A stretch of 33,774 nt of DNA. Source: Caryophanales bacterium UBA4694. Its GTDB lineage: Bacteria > Bacillota_I > Bacilli_A > RFN20 > CAG-288. The DNA lies in contig DHKM01000043.1 in the NCBI GenBank assembly GCA_002404835.1, positions 1 through 33,774 on the forward strand, written 5' to 3'. Shown here in pieces: positions 1 through 8,306 of this stretch. The notes below the pieces were generated by a model, which searched no databases, was not told where the DNA came from, and worked only from the letters and a program-made list of their open reading frames with translations. Every line of letters begins with the position of its first letter. Within the stretch, counting starts at the first letter, position 1. The position numbers were made by a program, and so were the translations under genes.

Positions 1-29
1 TCACAAATTCATAGTACTAGGTATTGTAT

Positions 30-794
30 ATGAAACGGAAAAACATCATCGGAATGATTCTTATAATGCCACTTATTGTTTCCTGTCAAAAGGAAGCAAA
101 TCAAACCACCAATTCTGACATCAGAAGTTCAACTTTCCCATCTCAGAATAGCAAAAGCTCTGGAAATTACTCTGAGAGGGAATACACAAGTGATGAGTTA
201 TGTTCTATAAACCATTATTCCTATATTCCTGGACAATGTCCAATCACAGATGTCAGAGAATATACAATGCTTTGGATGCCTAAAATCTACACAGAAACGT
301 TTCCACGTAAGGATGACTTGAATTTCCGTATTTCTGTTACGTATTTTGCGGAAGAAAAATGTATGGATCCTTCTTTGCTTTATAATTCATCTCCGCTTGT
401 CTTCCAATATAGTTTTGCCGATGAAGCATATGGCAAGGAAGTGAAGCAGGGAAAGCCGTTCTGCATTCAACCTATGACAAAGGAATTCGTAGACGATCAT
501 TTTGATTTTGGATATTCAGGAGAATGCCCGATTCCCTCCAGCTGTTATGCAATCAAAGCCAAAATACCGGTTGCTGATTTCCTGAGCGAAATGAAAGACA
601 GCCACTATGTAAATATTTCCCTGGTTCCCAATGCCAAGGCAGATGGCTACCAATATGACGCGAACAAGAACCGGAGAGAATATTTGGAATTTGATGAATT
701 CGCCCGAGGATTCTGGAGTTTTGAAGTGACCGTGTCTGAAACCGAAATCAAATTGGTGAATGTTGCATATCCCGATTCAAATATCATGTTCTAG
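30..794 (+). CDS. Predicted lipoprotein of unknown function
   Basis: I do not recognise the family. The protein has a short basic N-terminus, a hydrophobic stretch and a lipobox LIVSC with Cys19, so it should be exported and lipid-anchored on the outer face of the membrane. The mature part opens with a Ser/Asn/Thr-rich linker (about residues 20-50) and then a roughly 200-residue globular region with several cysteines (in ELC, GQC, KC, FC, EC and SC contexts), which suggests extracellular disulfides. I chose the ATG at 30 over an in-frame TTG two codons upstream because it gives a normal signal peptide. The gene lies at the window edge and no clear Shine-Dalgarno site is visible. It stands alone; the next genes are separated by about 320 bases. 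Length is 254 residues. Confidence 0.7.
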   Translation: MKRKNIIGMILIMPLIVSCQKEANQTTNSDIRSSTFPSQNSKSSGNYSEREYTSDELCSINHYSYIPGQCPITDVREYTMLWMPKIYTETFPRKDDLNFRISVTYFAEEKCMDPSLLYNSSPLVFQYSFADEAYGKEVKQGKPFCIQPMTKEFVDDHFDFGYSGECPIPSSCYAIKAKIPVADFLSEMKDSHYVNISLVPNAKADGYQYDANKNRREYLEFDEFARGFWSFEVTVSETEIKLVNVAYPDSNIMF

Positions 795-850
795 CATTTG
801 TTTGAATGGATTGCTTTGACTAAAACCTGTTTTCTGCAATAAACAAATAC

Positions 851-934
851 GTGTTCTTCATTTCAGGCTTGCTTCTTTATGGATTTGCAAAAGAGATGAT
901 CAAACCAAAGGAAAAGGATCTATTCCATCCTTAA
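851..934 (+). pseudogene. Possible C-terminal fragment of a membrane protein
   Basis: An open frame beginning at a GTG encodes a hydrophobic helix (VFFISGLLLYGFAKEM) followed by a lysine-rich tail and a TAA stop. It reads like the last transmembrane helix and cytoplasmic tail of a membrane protein. There is no ribosome binding site, and a stop codon lies 13 codons upstream in the same frame, so it is probably a gene remnant or a chance frame. It is the only coding-like signal in the 317-base gap 795-1111; the rest of that gap holds the promoter region of the next gene. Confidence 0.2.
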
Positions 935-1034
935 GGAAGTAACCTTAACATCCGAATATGGGATTAAGAAAAACCAAAAGTAAGTCATTCAGAAAGTTGT
1001 CTGTAGTATCTTTTTAGTGACTATATTACAAATT

Positions 1035-1071
1035 AGTGCGTACTTTTCAGAAAGATTCTTTTCCGTATAAT
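1035..1071 (+). promoter_or_regulatory. Candidate promoter with HxlR-type operator
   Basis: A TATAAT -10 box lies at 1066-1071, 40 bases before the oxidoreductase ATG. The -35 region is poor and is overlapped by a near-palindrome AGTGCGTACT at 1035-1044; a related AGTGACT lies about 20 bases upstream. HxlR/DUF24 regulators usually bind imperfect inverted repeats of this type over the promoter of a neighbouring oxidoreductase gene, and an HxlR gene is the next but one here. The operator role is inferred from position and symmetry. Confidence 0.4.
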
Positions 1072-1111
1072 AAAATCACAATCCAAAAGGATTCGGAAAG
1101 GAAAAACAAAA

Positions 1112-1741
1112 ATGAAAGTACTTGTCGTAGCTTCAAACGGAAGAGTCGGAAAACTTGTTGTCAAGAATGCCTTAAAGAAAGGATTCGATGTTACTGGATC
1201 AGGAAAGGGAGAGAATCTGTCTGAGGCAGGAAATTACATTCAAAAAAATGCATTGGACCTTACCAAGGAAGAAGTATCCGGATTCGATGCCGTCATCGAC
1301 TGCGCCGGCGGATGGGATAAAAAGACCATCAACAACATCCCTAATGTCATGATCCATCTCGCCAATATTCTAGAAGGAACTAAAACCAGACTGTATGTAG
1401 TCGGCGGTGCCGGAAGCCTCTTCGTCAATTCGGAGAGAACCATCACGGTCGATATGGGAAAGGATTTCCCGGATTCCTGGAAGCCCCTTTCCAGTGCACA
1501 TGGAAAAGGTCTTGCCTATTTGAGACAGGCAAAGGATCTCAACTGGATCTATATCTCTCCTGCCTGCAATTTCGTTGCAGACGGAGAAGAAACCGGGACA
1601 TACAAACTCGGCGGAGAGAATATGATTCTGAATTCCAAAGGTGAAAGCACCATTTCCTACGCTGATTATGCTATTGCACTTGTCGACGTCCTTGAAAGCG
1701 GGAAATACAACAAAGAAAGAATCAGTGTTGTTTCTCTCTAA
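1112..1741 (+). CDS. NAD(P)-binding oxidoreductase (atypical SDR)
   Basis: The N-terminus is a beta-strand plus glycine-rich nucleotide loop (VLVVASNGRVGK, residues 3-14), a variant of the GxxGxxG loop of atypical short-chain dehydrogenases in the NAD(P)H-binding/NmrA-like group. Further Rossmann features are DAVIDCAGG near residue 60 and the LYVVGGAGSLF strand near 95. At 209 residues it matches the usual 205-220 of this group. It has no signal peptide and is probably cytosolic, acting on a quinone, aldehyde or flavin-type substrate that cannot be named from sequence. A GGAAAGG site precedes the ATG. It is followed after 53 bases by an HxlR regulator, a common pairing in which the regulator senses an electrophile and controls the reductase. 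Confidence 0.8.
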   Translation: MKVLVVASNGRVGKLVVKNALKKGFDVTGSGKGENLSEAGNYIQKNALDLTKEEVSGFDAVIDCAGGWDKKTINNIPNVMIHLANILEGTKTRLYVVGGAGSLFVNSERTITVDMGKDFPDSWKPLSSAHGKGLAYLRQAKDLNWIYISPACNFVADGEETGTYKLGGENMILNSKGESTISYADYAIALVDVLESGKYNKERISVVSL

Positions 1742-1749
1742 TCTCCTTG

Positions 1750-1790
1750 CTTCCATGGTAAACTATTGGAAAACAGAAAAACCATGGAGG
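1750..1790 (+). promoter_or_regulatory. Hairpin covering the hxlR ribosome binding site
   Basis: CTTCCATGGT (1750-1759) pairs with ACCATGGAGG (1781-1790) across a 21-base loop. The result is a 10-bp stem with one G-U pair. The 3' arm contains the GGAGG Shine-Dalgarno site of the HxlR gene, so the folded RNA would hide it. The 5' arm starts nine bases after the oxidoreductase stop, so ribosomes finishing that gene could open the stem and couple the two genes. The stem is seen in the sequence; the regulatory role is inferred. Confidence 0.5.
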
Positions 1791-1797
1791 ATTTATG

Positions 1798-2127
1798 ATG
1801 ATTGATTACAACAACCTTCCGAAATGTCCCGTCCAGACGACACTGGATTTCATCTCCGACAAATGGAAAATCCTGATCCTCCGGGATCTGATGGAAGGAA
1901 CAAAAAGATTCAGTGAACTCAAACGTTCCCTTGCTCCTGTCACTCAGAAGATGTTGACTCAGCAGCTAAGAGAAATGGAAGAAGATGGACTGGTCCACAG
2001 AGAAGTCTATCCTGTCGTTCCACCAAAAGTGGAATACTCGTTGACCCCACTTGGAAAGTCACTCAAGCCAGTCATCGATGCCATGAAAGAGTGGGGAACA
2101 GAATTCAAGAAACAATACGAGAAATAG
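1798..2127 (+). CDS. HxlR-family transcriptional regulator
   Basis: This is a compact winged-helix DNA-binding protein of the HxlR/DUF24 family. CPVQTTLDFISDKWK opens the family domain and carries the conserved N-terminal cysteine (Cys10). The recognition region is the FSELKRSLAPVTQKMLTQQL segment near residues 40-60, followed by the wing with VPPKVEYSLTPLGKSL. Members with this cysteine (YodB, CatR, HypR types) sense quinones, diamide or aldehydes by thiol modification. The length of 109 residues is typical. Two adjacent ATGs are possible (1795 and 1798); the second lies a better seven bases after GGAGG (1786-1790). The gene probably represses itself and the oxidoreductase just upstream. Confidence 0.88.
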   Translation: MIDYNNLPKCPVQTTLDFISDKWKILILRDLMEGTKRFSELKRSLAPVTQKMLTQQLREMEEDGLVHREVYPVVPPKVEYSLTPLGKSLKPVIDAMKEWGTEFKKQYEK

Positions 2128-2310
2128 GGTTCCAACATTGACTATCAGAATAAAATCCTAAAATCAGAGAAGGATGCCAAATCCGCAGTGACAGCTTTTT
2201 TCATTCTAAACTTTTCATAGTTTATAACTACCATCATTTTAAAAGCTAGAATACCTGAATTTAATCACATCTCCTATCCTGTTTCTATCGACACCAGAGA
2301 CATTCCATTC

Positions 2311-2354
2311 CAAAATGGCTCAAGGAAAACTCCTTGGGCCATTTTGATTTTTTT
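2311..2354 (+). terminator. Strong rho-independent terminator
   Basis: A 16-bp stem (2311-2326 with 2331-2346, one G-U pair) closes on an AAAC loop and is followed by seven T residues. The T-run lies only on the + strand side, so it ends transcription from the oxidoreductase-hxlR unit, about 180 bases after the hxlR stop. It is the main element of the 485-base gap 2128-2612. I see nothing else there except the remnant frame at 2415-2612. Confidence 0.9.
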
Positions 2355-2414
2355 CCTTTCACCTATCTCAAAGGCTAATTCTGCGCAGTTGATTTCGTAA
2401 TCGACCTTTTTCTA

Positions 2415-2612
2415 TTATATTTTAGAATCACCTCCAATATTTTCATTGGATCCACTCCATTCAAACAATCCGCTTTGATTGGCAGTTTTCAAAAAAATGT
2501 TACTATCTTTCTTGATCCATAGTTCTCTATACAATGTTTTGCTACTTGCAAAAGTATAATTCCCGTTCTTGATTACAAATAAGGAGTTGCATCTTAAAAA
2601 TATACTTATTTT
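2415..2612 (-). pseudogene. In-frame coding-like remnant downstream of GH3
   Basis: Directly after the TGA of the GH3 gene the same frame stays open for 65 codons to a TAA. The peptide has normal protein composition (for example LFVIKNGNYTF, TLYRELWIKK and QSGLFEWSGS) but I do not recognise it. It has no start codon with a ribosome binding site. It may be a relic of an older 3' extension, or of another gene whose 5' end was lost. A long chance frame in AT-rich DNA is also possible. Confidence 0.25.
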
Positions 2613-5396
2613 TCATTCAACCTTTTCTTTTTTTCTAAAGAATACAAAGAAATTCATCAAAGCCAAGGCAATAACAATCAAAGCAACAACGGCTATGATT
2701 ATTATCTTATAGATGGCAAAACCGGTAGAAACAGTTGCACCATCCAAGAGAGGATACATTGCATTTGACCTGCTGATGGTATACAAAATGGATTTTGCTG
2801 CCCTTTGGAGCTGTACCATGATGGCATTGGTTTTATTGGAAAACAAGCCATATGTGGATAACATAGCATCCCCACCGGCAAACAAAGCCTGAATCATAAG
2901 GTTCTCATCATACGCAAGGTAATCCGTGATCACCATACCCTTGAACCCCCACTCATTCTTTAGAAGTTTTGTGATGAGGTTATAATTTCCGACTGCAGCA
3001 GTGACACCGATACAATTCAAGGAAGTCATCAAGGCAGTTGCCTTACCTTCCTTCACGGAAATTTCAAACGGCTTAAGATAGATTTCACGCATCGTCTGCT
3101 CATCCGCCCAAGTATGAAGTGTCATACCTCTGTTTGTATCCTGTTCATTGAGAGCAAAATGCTTGATAAAACAGTACAGACCTTTTTTTGCCGCTCCAGC
3201 TACCACATTAGCACCCATCTTTCCTGCAAGAAGACCGTCTTCGGAATAATATTCGAAGTTTCTTCCACCAAATGGGGAACGATGTGTATCCATACCAGGA
3301 GCATACCATCCTGTGACATTTCCATGCAATGCATCTTCACCTACCATTTCTCCAAAACGATTGGCCAGTTCCTGGTTCCAAGTACAAGCCAGAACATTCT
3401 CGGTAGGATATCAATATGCCTTCAAGCTGGATGCACCGCCGACAAAGGACTGAAGTCCGGCAGGACCATCTGTATCCTTTCCGACCGGTTTTCCGATATT
3501 CTCGATTGTTATTGTGGAATATCCTGCAGTTGAAAACAATTTCTGCAGATCCGCTTTTGAAATCTCTTCTACCAAAGTCATCCATTTCTCATCATCGAAT
3601 TCCGTTTCCACAAGATACTTAAGCTGAAGCGTATTACCACTTTTCGTCGTGGGTGTGCCAGGATCTTTCGAATACTCAGGATTCAAGCTTGCTTCCGCTC
3701 CGATTTTCTTTGCCTGCTGAAGGTCTTTTTCGGAAAGAGAAAGATTGGATACCTTAAGCGAATCCGTCTTCGTCCAATCGTCTCTAGAAAGGACTGTCAT
3801 CCCATCATATTTGGCATCGTCAAATAAGTTGGTTATTTTTGTTCCTGTTTCTGCATCATGTGAATATGAATCACTATCCGTAGAAGCCTGTGTGTATTTC
3901 ACAGAAATATTCTTTGAATCTACTGTACAACCTTTTTCCTTTAAAACGGAATTTACGGCATCATGGCTATCTTTAGCCAAGGTAAGATAATAGTCTCCTG
4001 CCTCTAGGACATAGGATTTTACGTCTTGGTAATCGTAACTTGCCATTTCAGATTTCGGCATCGTTATTTTGATTGTTTCGCTACTACCAGGTTCAATGAT
4101 TCCGGTCTTTGCAAAACCACCGAGCTCGATTTCAGATTTTTGGATTTTCGTTGTGCCATGAATATAAGGAGAGCTGAAATAAAGTCCAACCGCATCCTTA
4201 CCGGCTACTTTGCCTGTATTGGTTACTTTGACCGATGCAATAAAGGAATCACTTTCAGCATCGAAGGTAATGGAGGCATCGGACCATTCAAAATCTGTAT
4301 AGCTCATTCCATATCCGAAAGGATATGCAACAGTTGAATCATAATCGAACGTTCCGACATTTTCCGCATTTTGCACCTTATCAGCGTATCTCGTCTCATA
4401 ATAACGATATCCAACATAGATTCCCTCAGAATAGACAACATAATTATAGTCTGTACTGTTGCTATAAATGAAATCGCCAAAATTTTGACTAGATGGAGCA
4501 GAGAAATCATCATAGACAAGCGTGTCGTTCAGGTGTCCGGATGGATTGATTTCTCCATTCAGGATTTTTCCGATTCCGGAAAGTCCACCCAATCCAACTC
4601 CTCCGATAAGAAGACAGGAATCGATATCATAGTCCTTCAGAAATCCCATCTCGAAATCGTTATTGGTATTTAGAAGGACAATTGTCTTCTTGAAAGATGA
4701 AGTGACCATGGAAAGCAGATCTTTTTCATCCTGATTGAGTTCAAGATAATGTTCTTCTTTCTTTCCACCATACAAATCCATCTGCATCGGAAGATCTCCA
4801 CCTTCTCCTCCCGTCCTGGAGATGACGACAATGGCAGCATCATTATAGGCATTCAATGAATCCTTGACGGCCGCAGTATATTTTTCCTGCGGGCATTCAT
4901 TGATAGACCAGTCTGTTTTTGTATTGCCGCCTGCAAGGGCCGGCGCATTTCCAAGTGATTTCACTCCATTGTCGAGATAGAAGTCCCATAATGTCTGGTT
5001 CACCTCAAAAGACGATTCTTCAAGAACCTCTTTCAAGTTTTTTTCCGGATTTCCGATAGAACCAGAGCCGGAACCAGAAGCTAGAATTTCATGGGCGTGC
5101 TGTCCGAAAACAGAAACTTTGGAATTCTTGGATAGGGGAAGCGCATTGTTGCTGTTTTTAAGAAGAACAGCGCCTTCACCCTCTATTTCGACAGAGATAT
5201 CCTTTCTGGCCTGGTCCAATTCCTCCGCAGTTTTGTATTTCGTGTACTCTTTCTGGGAAGCAGAATTCCCACCTATTGTTCCAAGGTGAAGAGTCAGAAT
5301 CGGATCAAAGATGGACCCGCATACAATAGCTCCGGTAATGATTCCAACACCAAGGACGTCGAAGAGACAGGAAAGAACGATTTTCTTTGAAGCCAT
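2613..5396 (-). pseudogene. Double-anchored GH3 beta-glycosidase interrupted by TGA
   Basis: The gene reads as one frame of 927 codons broken only by a TGA at 3411-3413 (codon 662); both halves are otherwise intact. The order is: N-terminal membrane helix (about residues 5-30), GH3 alpha/beta sandwich domain with RTGGEGGDL carrying the likely acid/base Glu, FnIII-like domain, then the catalytic barrel (DTDGPAG, GGRNFEYYSED, KHFALNEQD, nucleophile Asp825 in ITDYLAYD), and a C-terminal membrane helix with a basic tail. This swapped domain order is known for some Firmicutes GH3 enzymes. The homologue at 27443 is intact. The stop falls just after the DGP loop, so the first product lacks nearly the whole barrel. 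An internal ATG at 3347 has GGAG only two bases upstream, so separate synthesis of the barrel is doubtful. It lies seven bases after a lipoprotein gene and is probably cotranscribed with it. Confidence 0.88.
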
Positions 5397-5402
5397 ATCG
5401 TA

Positions 5403-5993
5403 TCACTCTTCTTCGGTAAGGCTGAAGCCTTCGAAGGATAGACTTCCGTCTTTGACGGTGACGTTCATCGAACTGTTATTGGATCCATTGTTCTTAAGAT
5501 AAGGAGTATAGAAGAAATCCAGCTTCTTCGCATCATCCTTCTCTGTGCCTTTGCCGGCTTCGAAAGGAATGCATCCAATCGGATTAAGAATTTCATAATA
5601 GATGCCCCAATCGATGCTATATTCCACACCGGTAGCGGGAGCTAAAGTATAAGTCTCTTCCTTATTATCTTTGACCTCTCCCTTGAAAACGAACTTGAGT
5701 TCCAATGCCTTCACTTCATTGTTGTTGGAATCCTTGACCGGATTTCCGGATTCATCCTTGGAAATAGAATAATAGTCCTTTGTAAATGTGTAAGTCTTGG
5801 ATTTCATATCAACGTCCAAAGAAAGATCCGTGACAGCTCCGATCATGGATGAAATCTGAGAGTTTAAAACCCCATTACCTGCGGAAGTCATAACATCCAC
5901 GGTAGCCTTTCCACTTGCATTCTTTGCTCCGCATCCGGTAAGAAGGACGCAAGTCAATACTAAAGACGAGATACTGAAGATTCTGTTTTTCAT
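5403..5993 (-). CDS. Small predicted lipoprotein, unknown function
   Basis: MKNRIF is followed by a hydrophobic stretch and the lipobox LLTGC with Cys21, so it is an exported lipid-anchored protein. The mature part (about 175 residues) is rich in Lys, Asp, Asn and Ser and looks mostly beta-structured; I recognise no domain. The open frame extends 24 codons further upstream, but the ATG at 5993 is chosen because GGGG lies a few bases before it and the signal peptide starts there. It sits between the two-component kinase (103 bases upstream) and the anchored GH3 (start seven bases downstream). It could be an accessory or ligand-binding partner of that enzyme or of the sensor kinase. No equivalent gene is present in the second module at 25-30 kb. 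Confidence 0.72.
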   Translation of the reverse strand: MKNRIFSISSLVLTCVLLTGCGAKNASGKATVDVMTSAGNGVLNSQISSMIGAVTDLSLDVDMKSKTYTFTKDYYSISKDESGNPVKDSNNNEVKALELKFVFKGEVKDNKEETYTLAPATGVEYSIDWGIYYEILNPIGCIPFEAGKGTEKDDAKKLDFFYTPYLKNNGSNNSSMNVTVKDGSLSFEGFSLTEEE

Positions 5994-6096
5994 ATTTTCC
6001 CCTTTCAAGTGCTTTAAAAGCCCTTTCATCATAAAAGAAAGGAATGAAAAACAAAGAACCATCACCTAATCGGTTGAAAATCTTCCTCAGGTTACA

Positions 6097-7431
6097 TCAA
6101 CGGAAGAAAAGAAAATTGAGAATAAAAGTCCCCTTTTCCCATTGGAAGGAACAGACTCCTCCATATTTTTCGACAATCGATTTTATGCTTTTTGTACCAA
6201 ACCCATGATACTCCTTCGCTTTCGATGTCATAGGAAGTCCATCACCTCCAAACAAGGGTTTATTGCTGCAATAATTCTCTATCGTCACAGACAGAATAGA
6301 ATCCTTTTCCTGGGAAACAACATGGACAAACCTCACTTCCTTGTCTTCTTTGGTTTCTTGCTCTATGGCATTGTCCAAAGCATTTCCAAACAGGGAAGTC
6401 ATATCGGAAACCGAAAGAAAATCCATTTTCTTTCCATCTAGCATAACGACAAACTGGATATCATTCACATCGCAAACCAAAGCCTTCTGCTGAAGAAGAG
6501 AATCCAAAACACGGTTTCCGGTATTCATATGAGTATCATAGATAGAAACAACATCCAGAAGCTCCTTCTTGAATTCAGAATCAAGAGAAGCCTGACTTGC
6601 CTTGCCGGAAATCTGATGTCTGAGATCATGTACCTTTATATTGATGGTCTCCATGTTCTTATTCATCATTTCCGTCTGTTTCCTGTAGGCCTCATCAAAG
6701 TTCTCCAGAGCCTTCTTTTCGTTAAGATCTTTTCCCCAGACCAACATAAAATGCTGAACAAACAAAAGTACGAGACAAAACAAGAATTCTACGGCATAGA
6801 AGAAAAAAGAGACAGTCTTATTTCCGGAAGATGAGACCATAACGTTGGTCTGAAAGAACATGAGAATAGCCATCGAAAAAAAGAAAATAACCGAGATGAA
6901 CGAATTTAATGTTTTATAGTCCTCTTTTCTAAAACGGAAGAAGGGAATAGAAAGGAAAAAGACGACAAACCAAAGAGACAGAAGAAGCACAGTCAGATAA
7001 AGAAGCAGAGATATCCAATCAAAGCCGTCGATAAAGAATGTATATAAGGAATAACGATCACAAACGAGAAGAAAAACATTGTATATGCTGCTGAACATCA
7101 AATGAGAAATACTGGAAGCAGTAGCGGCAAAAAGAGCAATATGGATTTTTTCATTGAAAAGAAGGAAAAACAAGGAATAAACGAAAAGAATCAAAAGTGA
7201 AGAAAAAAGATGCACGTATTGAATCGATGAATATGAAAAAGAGTTATGTTCTATGAATTTGTATCCAATATAATTCAATCCGAGAATCAATGCAAAGAAA
7301 AAGAAAATATAAATTACAGATAATACAAGAAAATGTTTTCTTCTTTTCAATCCAAATGCAAATATGGATGTGAACAATATATACTCTACAAACAAAAGCG
7401 ATGAGAAGAATAATAAATAAGGTATGATCAT
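6097..7431 (-). CDS. AgrC-like GHKL sensor histidine kinase
   Basis: About seven hydrophobic helices fill residues 1-235, followed by a coiled linker and a kinase core. The likely phosphoacceptor is His268 in KVHDLRHQ, the form seen in AgrC/HPK10-type kinases. The N-box is GNALDNAIE (350-358), and the G-box is the HGFGTKSIKSI region near 409-419. The usual second glycine box is reduced, as is normal in this family. There is no extracytoplasmic sensor domain, so the signal is probably read within or at the membrane surface. It begins three bases after the stop of the response regulator gene, so the two are one transcript. Family members mostly sense peptides, but here the neighbours are glycosidases. 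Length is 444 residues. Confidence 0.9.
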   Translation of the reverse strand: MIIPYLLFFSSLLFVEYILFTSIFAFGLKRRKHFLVLSVIYIFFFFALILGLNYIGYKFIEHNSFSYSSIQYVHLFSSLLILFVYSLFFLLFNEKIHIALFAATASSISHLMFSSIYNVFLLVCDRYSLYTFFIDGFDWISLLLYLTVLLLSLWFVVFFLSIPFFRFRKEDYKTLNSFISVIFFFSMAILMFFQTNVMVSSSGNKTVSFFFYAVEFLFCLVLLFVQHFMLVWGKDLNEKKALENFDEAYRKQTEMMNKNMETINIKVHDLRHQISGKASQASLDSEFKKELLDVVSIYDTHMNTGNRVLDSLLQQKALVCDVNDIQFVVMLDGKKMDFLSVSDMTSLFGNALDNAIEQETKEDKEVRFVHVVSQEKDSILSVTIENYCSNKPLFGGDGLPMTSKAKEYHGFGTKSIKSIVEKYGGVCSFQWEKGTFILNFLFFR

Positions 7432-7434
7432 AGT

Positions 7435-8133
7435 TCACATCAGAGCAAATCTTCTGGATAGTGCATCCAAAAATTCGTTCTTTTTTCTCCTACTTATTTT
7501 CAGTTCCGTATCATTGACAACAACAGTATCCTTCTCTACCTTCTGGACAAAAGAAAGATTGACAAGATAACAGCTGCTACAGAAAGAGAACAACTTCTTA
7601 GGAAGCTTTTCGACTTCTTCGCTAAGACTTCCGTAGAATTTATAGGAACCATCCAAAGTATGATAAATGATATAATGTGACAAAACCTCAAGATAGACGA
7701 TATCCTTGACCTTGATTCGATACATTCCATTCTGATTCTTTATCATAACCTCTTCCCCATACAGAACAGTTCTTTGTCGGATTCGATCCAAAATCGTCTG
7801 CAAGGATGAATATCTAACAGGCTTGATCAAAAAATCCATCGCGCCAACATGATATCCCTCCAAAGCATACTGACGAAGATTCGTCACGAACACAAGAGGA
7901 ACAGCGGTATCCTTTTTCCGCAATTGGATACTTGCTTTCATCCCATCAACATATGGCATTTCAATATCCATAAAGACGACATCGAAAACAGGCTGATATT
8001 TCTCAAGAAAGACCAGTCCGTCCTTAAAAATCTCGATATCGGATTCAATTCCGTTTTCCTTGGAATAACGAATCAGCATGTCCCGCAAAGAAAAGCATGC
8101 TTTTTCTTCATCCTCTACAATTGCGATTTTCAT
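7435..8133 (-). CDS. LytTR-family response regulator
   Basis: The receiver domain covers residues 1-125. The acidic pair is in VEDEE, the phosphorylated Asp is Asp56 in FMDIEMPYVDG, the Thr switch is in VFVTN, and the invariant Lys is in LIKPV. A LytTR DNA-binding domain follows (about 135-230) with the signature CYLVNLSFVQKV and a basic C-terminus. Such regulators bind direct repeats upstream of target genes. It is translated just before its kinase, three bases apart. The 173 bases to the GH39 stop upstream hold no visible terminator, so some transcription from the big operon may enter this gene. The likely targets are this operon, the lipoprotein and the anchored GH3, by position only. Confidence 0.9.
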   Translation of the reverse strand: MKIAIVEDEEKACFSLRDMLIRYSKENGIESDIEIFKDGLVFLEKYQPVFDVVFMDIEMPYVDGMKASIQLRKKDTAVPLVFVTNLRQYALEGYHVGAMDFLIKPVRYSSLQTILDRIRQRTVLYGEEVMIKNQNGMYRIKVKDIVYLEVLSHYIIYHTLDGSYKFYGSLSEEVEKLPKKLFSFCSSCYLVNLSFVQKVEKDTVVVNDTELKISRRKKNEFLDALSRRFALM

Positions 8134-8306
8134 TCTTTGGATATGCTACCAAAAAATAAATCGACTGAATACCATTTTCCTTCCTAAATCAATCAATCGT
8201 ATCCCAGAATATGGCATCGAACCGTGGATTCACGTTTGAAAGCCAAGTCTATCGGGAACTATCATACACATGTTGAATCGGCATACAAAACCTTTGTCCG
8301 CTTCGG

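Noticed and set aside
2427..2434. Perfect Shine-Dalgarno sequence GGAGGTGA on the - strand
   Set aside because: No start codon follows at a useful distance and the frame closes at once, so no gene is supported.
3370..3413. Selenocysteine reading of the GH3 TGA, with a weak stem (GTTC-TGG / CCA-GAAC) 15 bases downstream
   Set aside because: The stem is short and bulged, Sec is not known at this site in GH3, and the homologues have Gly or Ala, which a one-base GGA to TGA change explains better.
3337..3413. Frameshift between the two GH3 halves
   Set aside because: Translation across the gap stays in one frame and gives the expected GH3 residues YPTENVLACTWNQELANRF; only the TGA interrupts it.
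2613..5396. UGA reassigned to Trp or Gly in this organism
   Set aside because: All other long genes lack internal TGA, Trp is encoded by TGG throughout, and TGA ends many genes here, including all the ATGA overlaps.
5994..6060. Promoter TTGTTT-15-TATGAT before the lipoprotein gene
   Set aside because: The spacer is too short and the -35 is poor; readthrough from the kinase gene is as likely.
6066..6104. LytTR-type direct repeats upstream of the small lipoprotein (TCCGTTGAT and ACCGATTAG on the - strand)
   Set aside because: The first word fits the AgrA-type consensus, but the second has a mismatch in the core and the period is about 30 bases, not the usual 21-22.
8134..8306. Terminator or separate promoter between GH39 and the first response regulator
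   Set aside because: No stem with a T-run and no convincing hexamer pair is visible, so the boundary of the two transcription units stays open.
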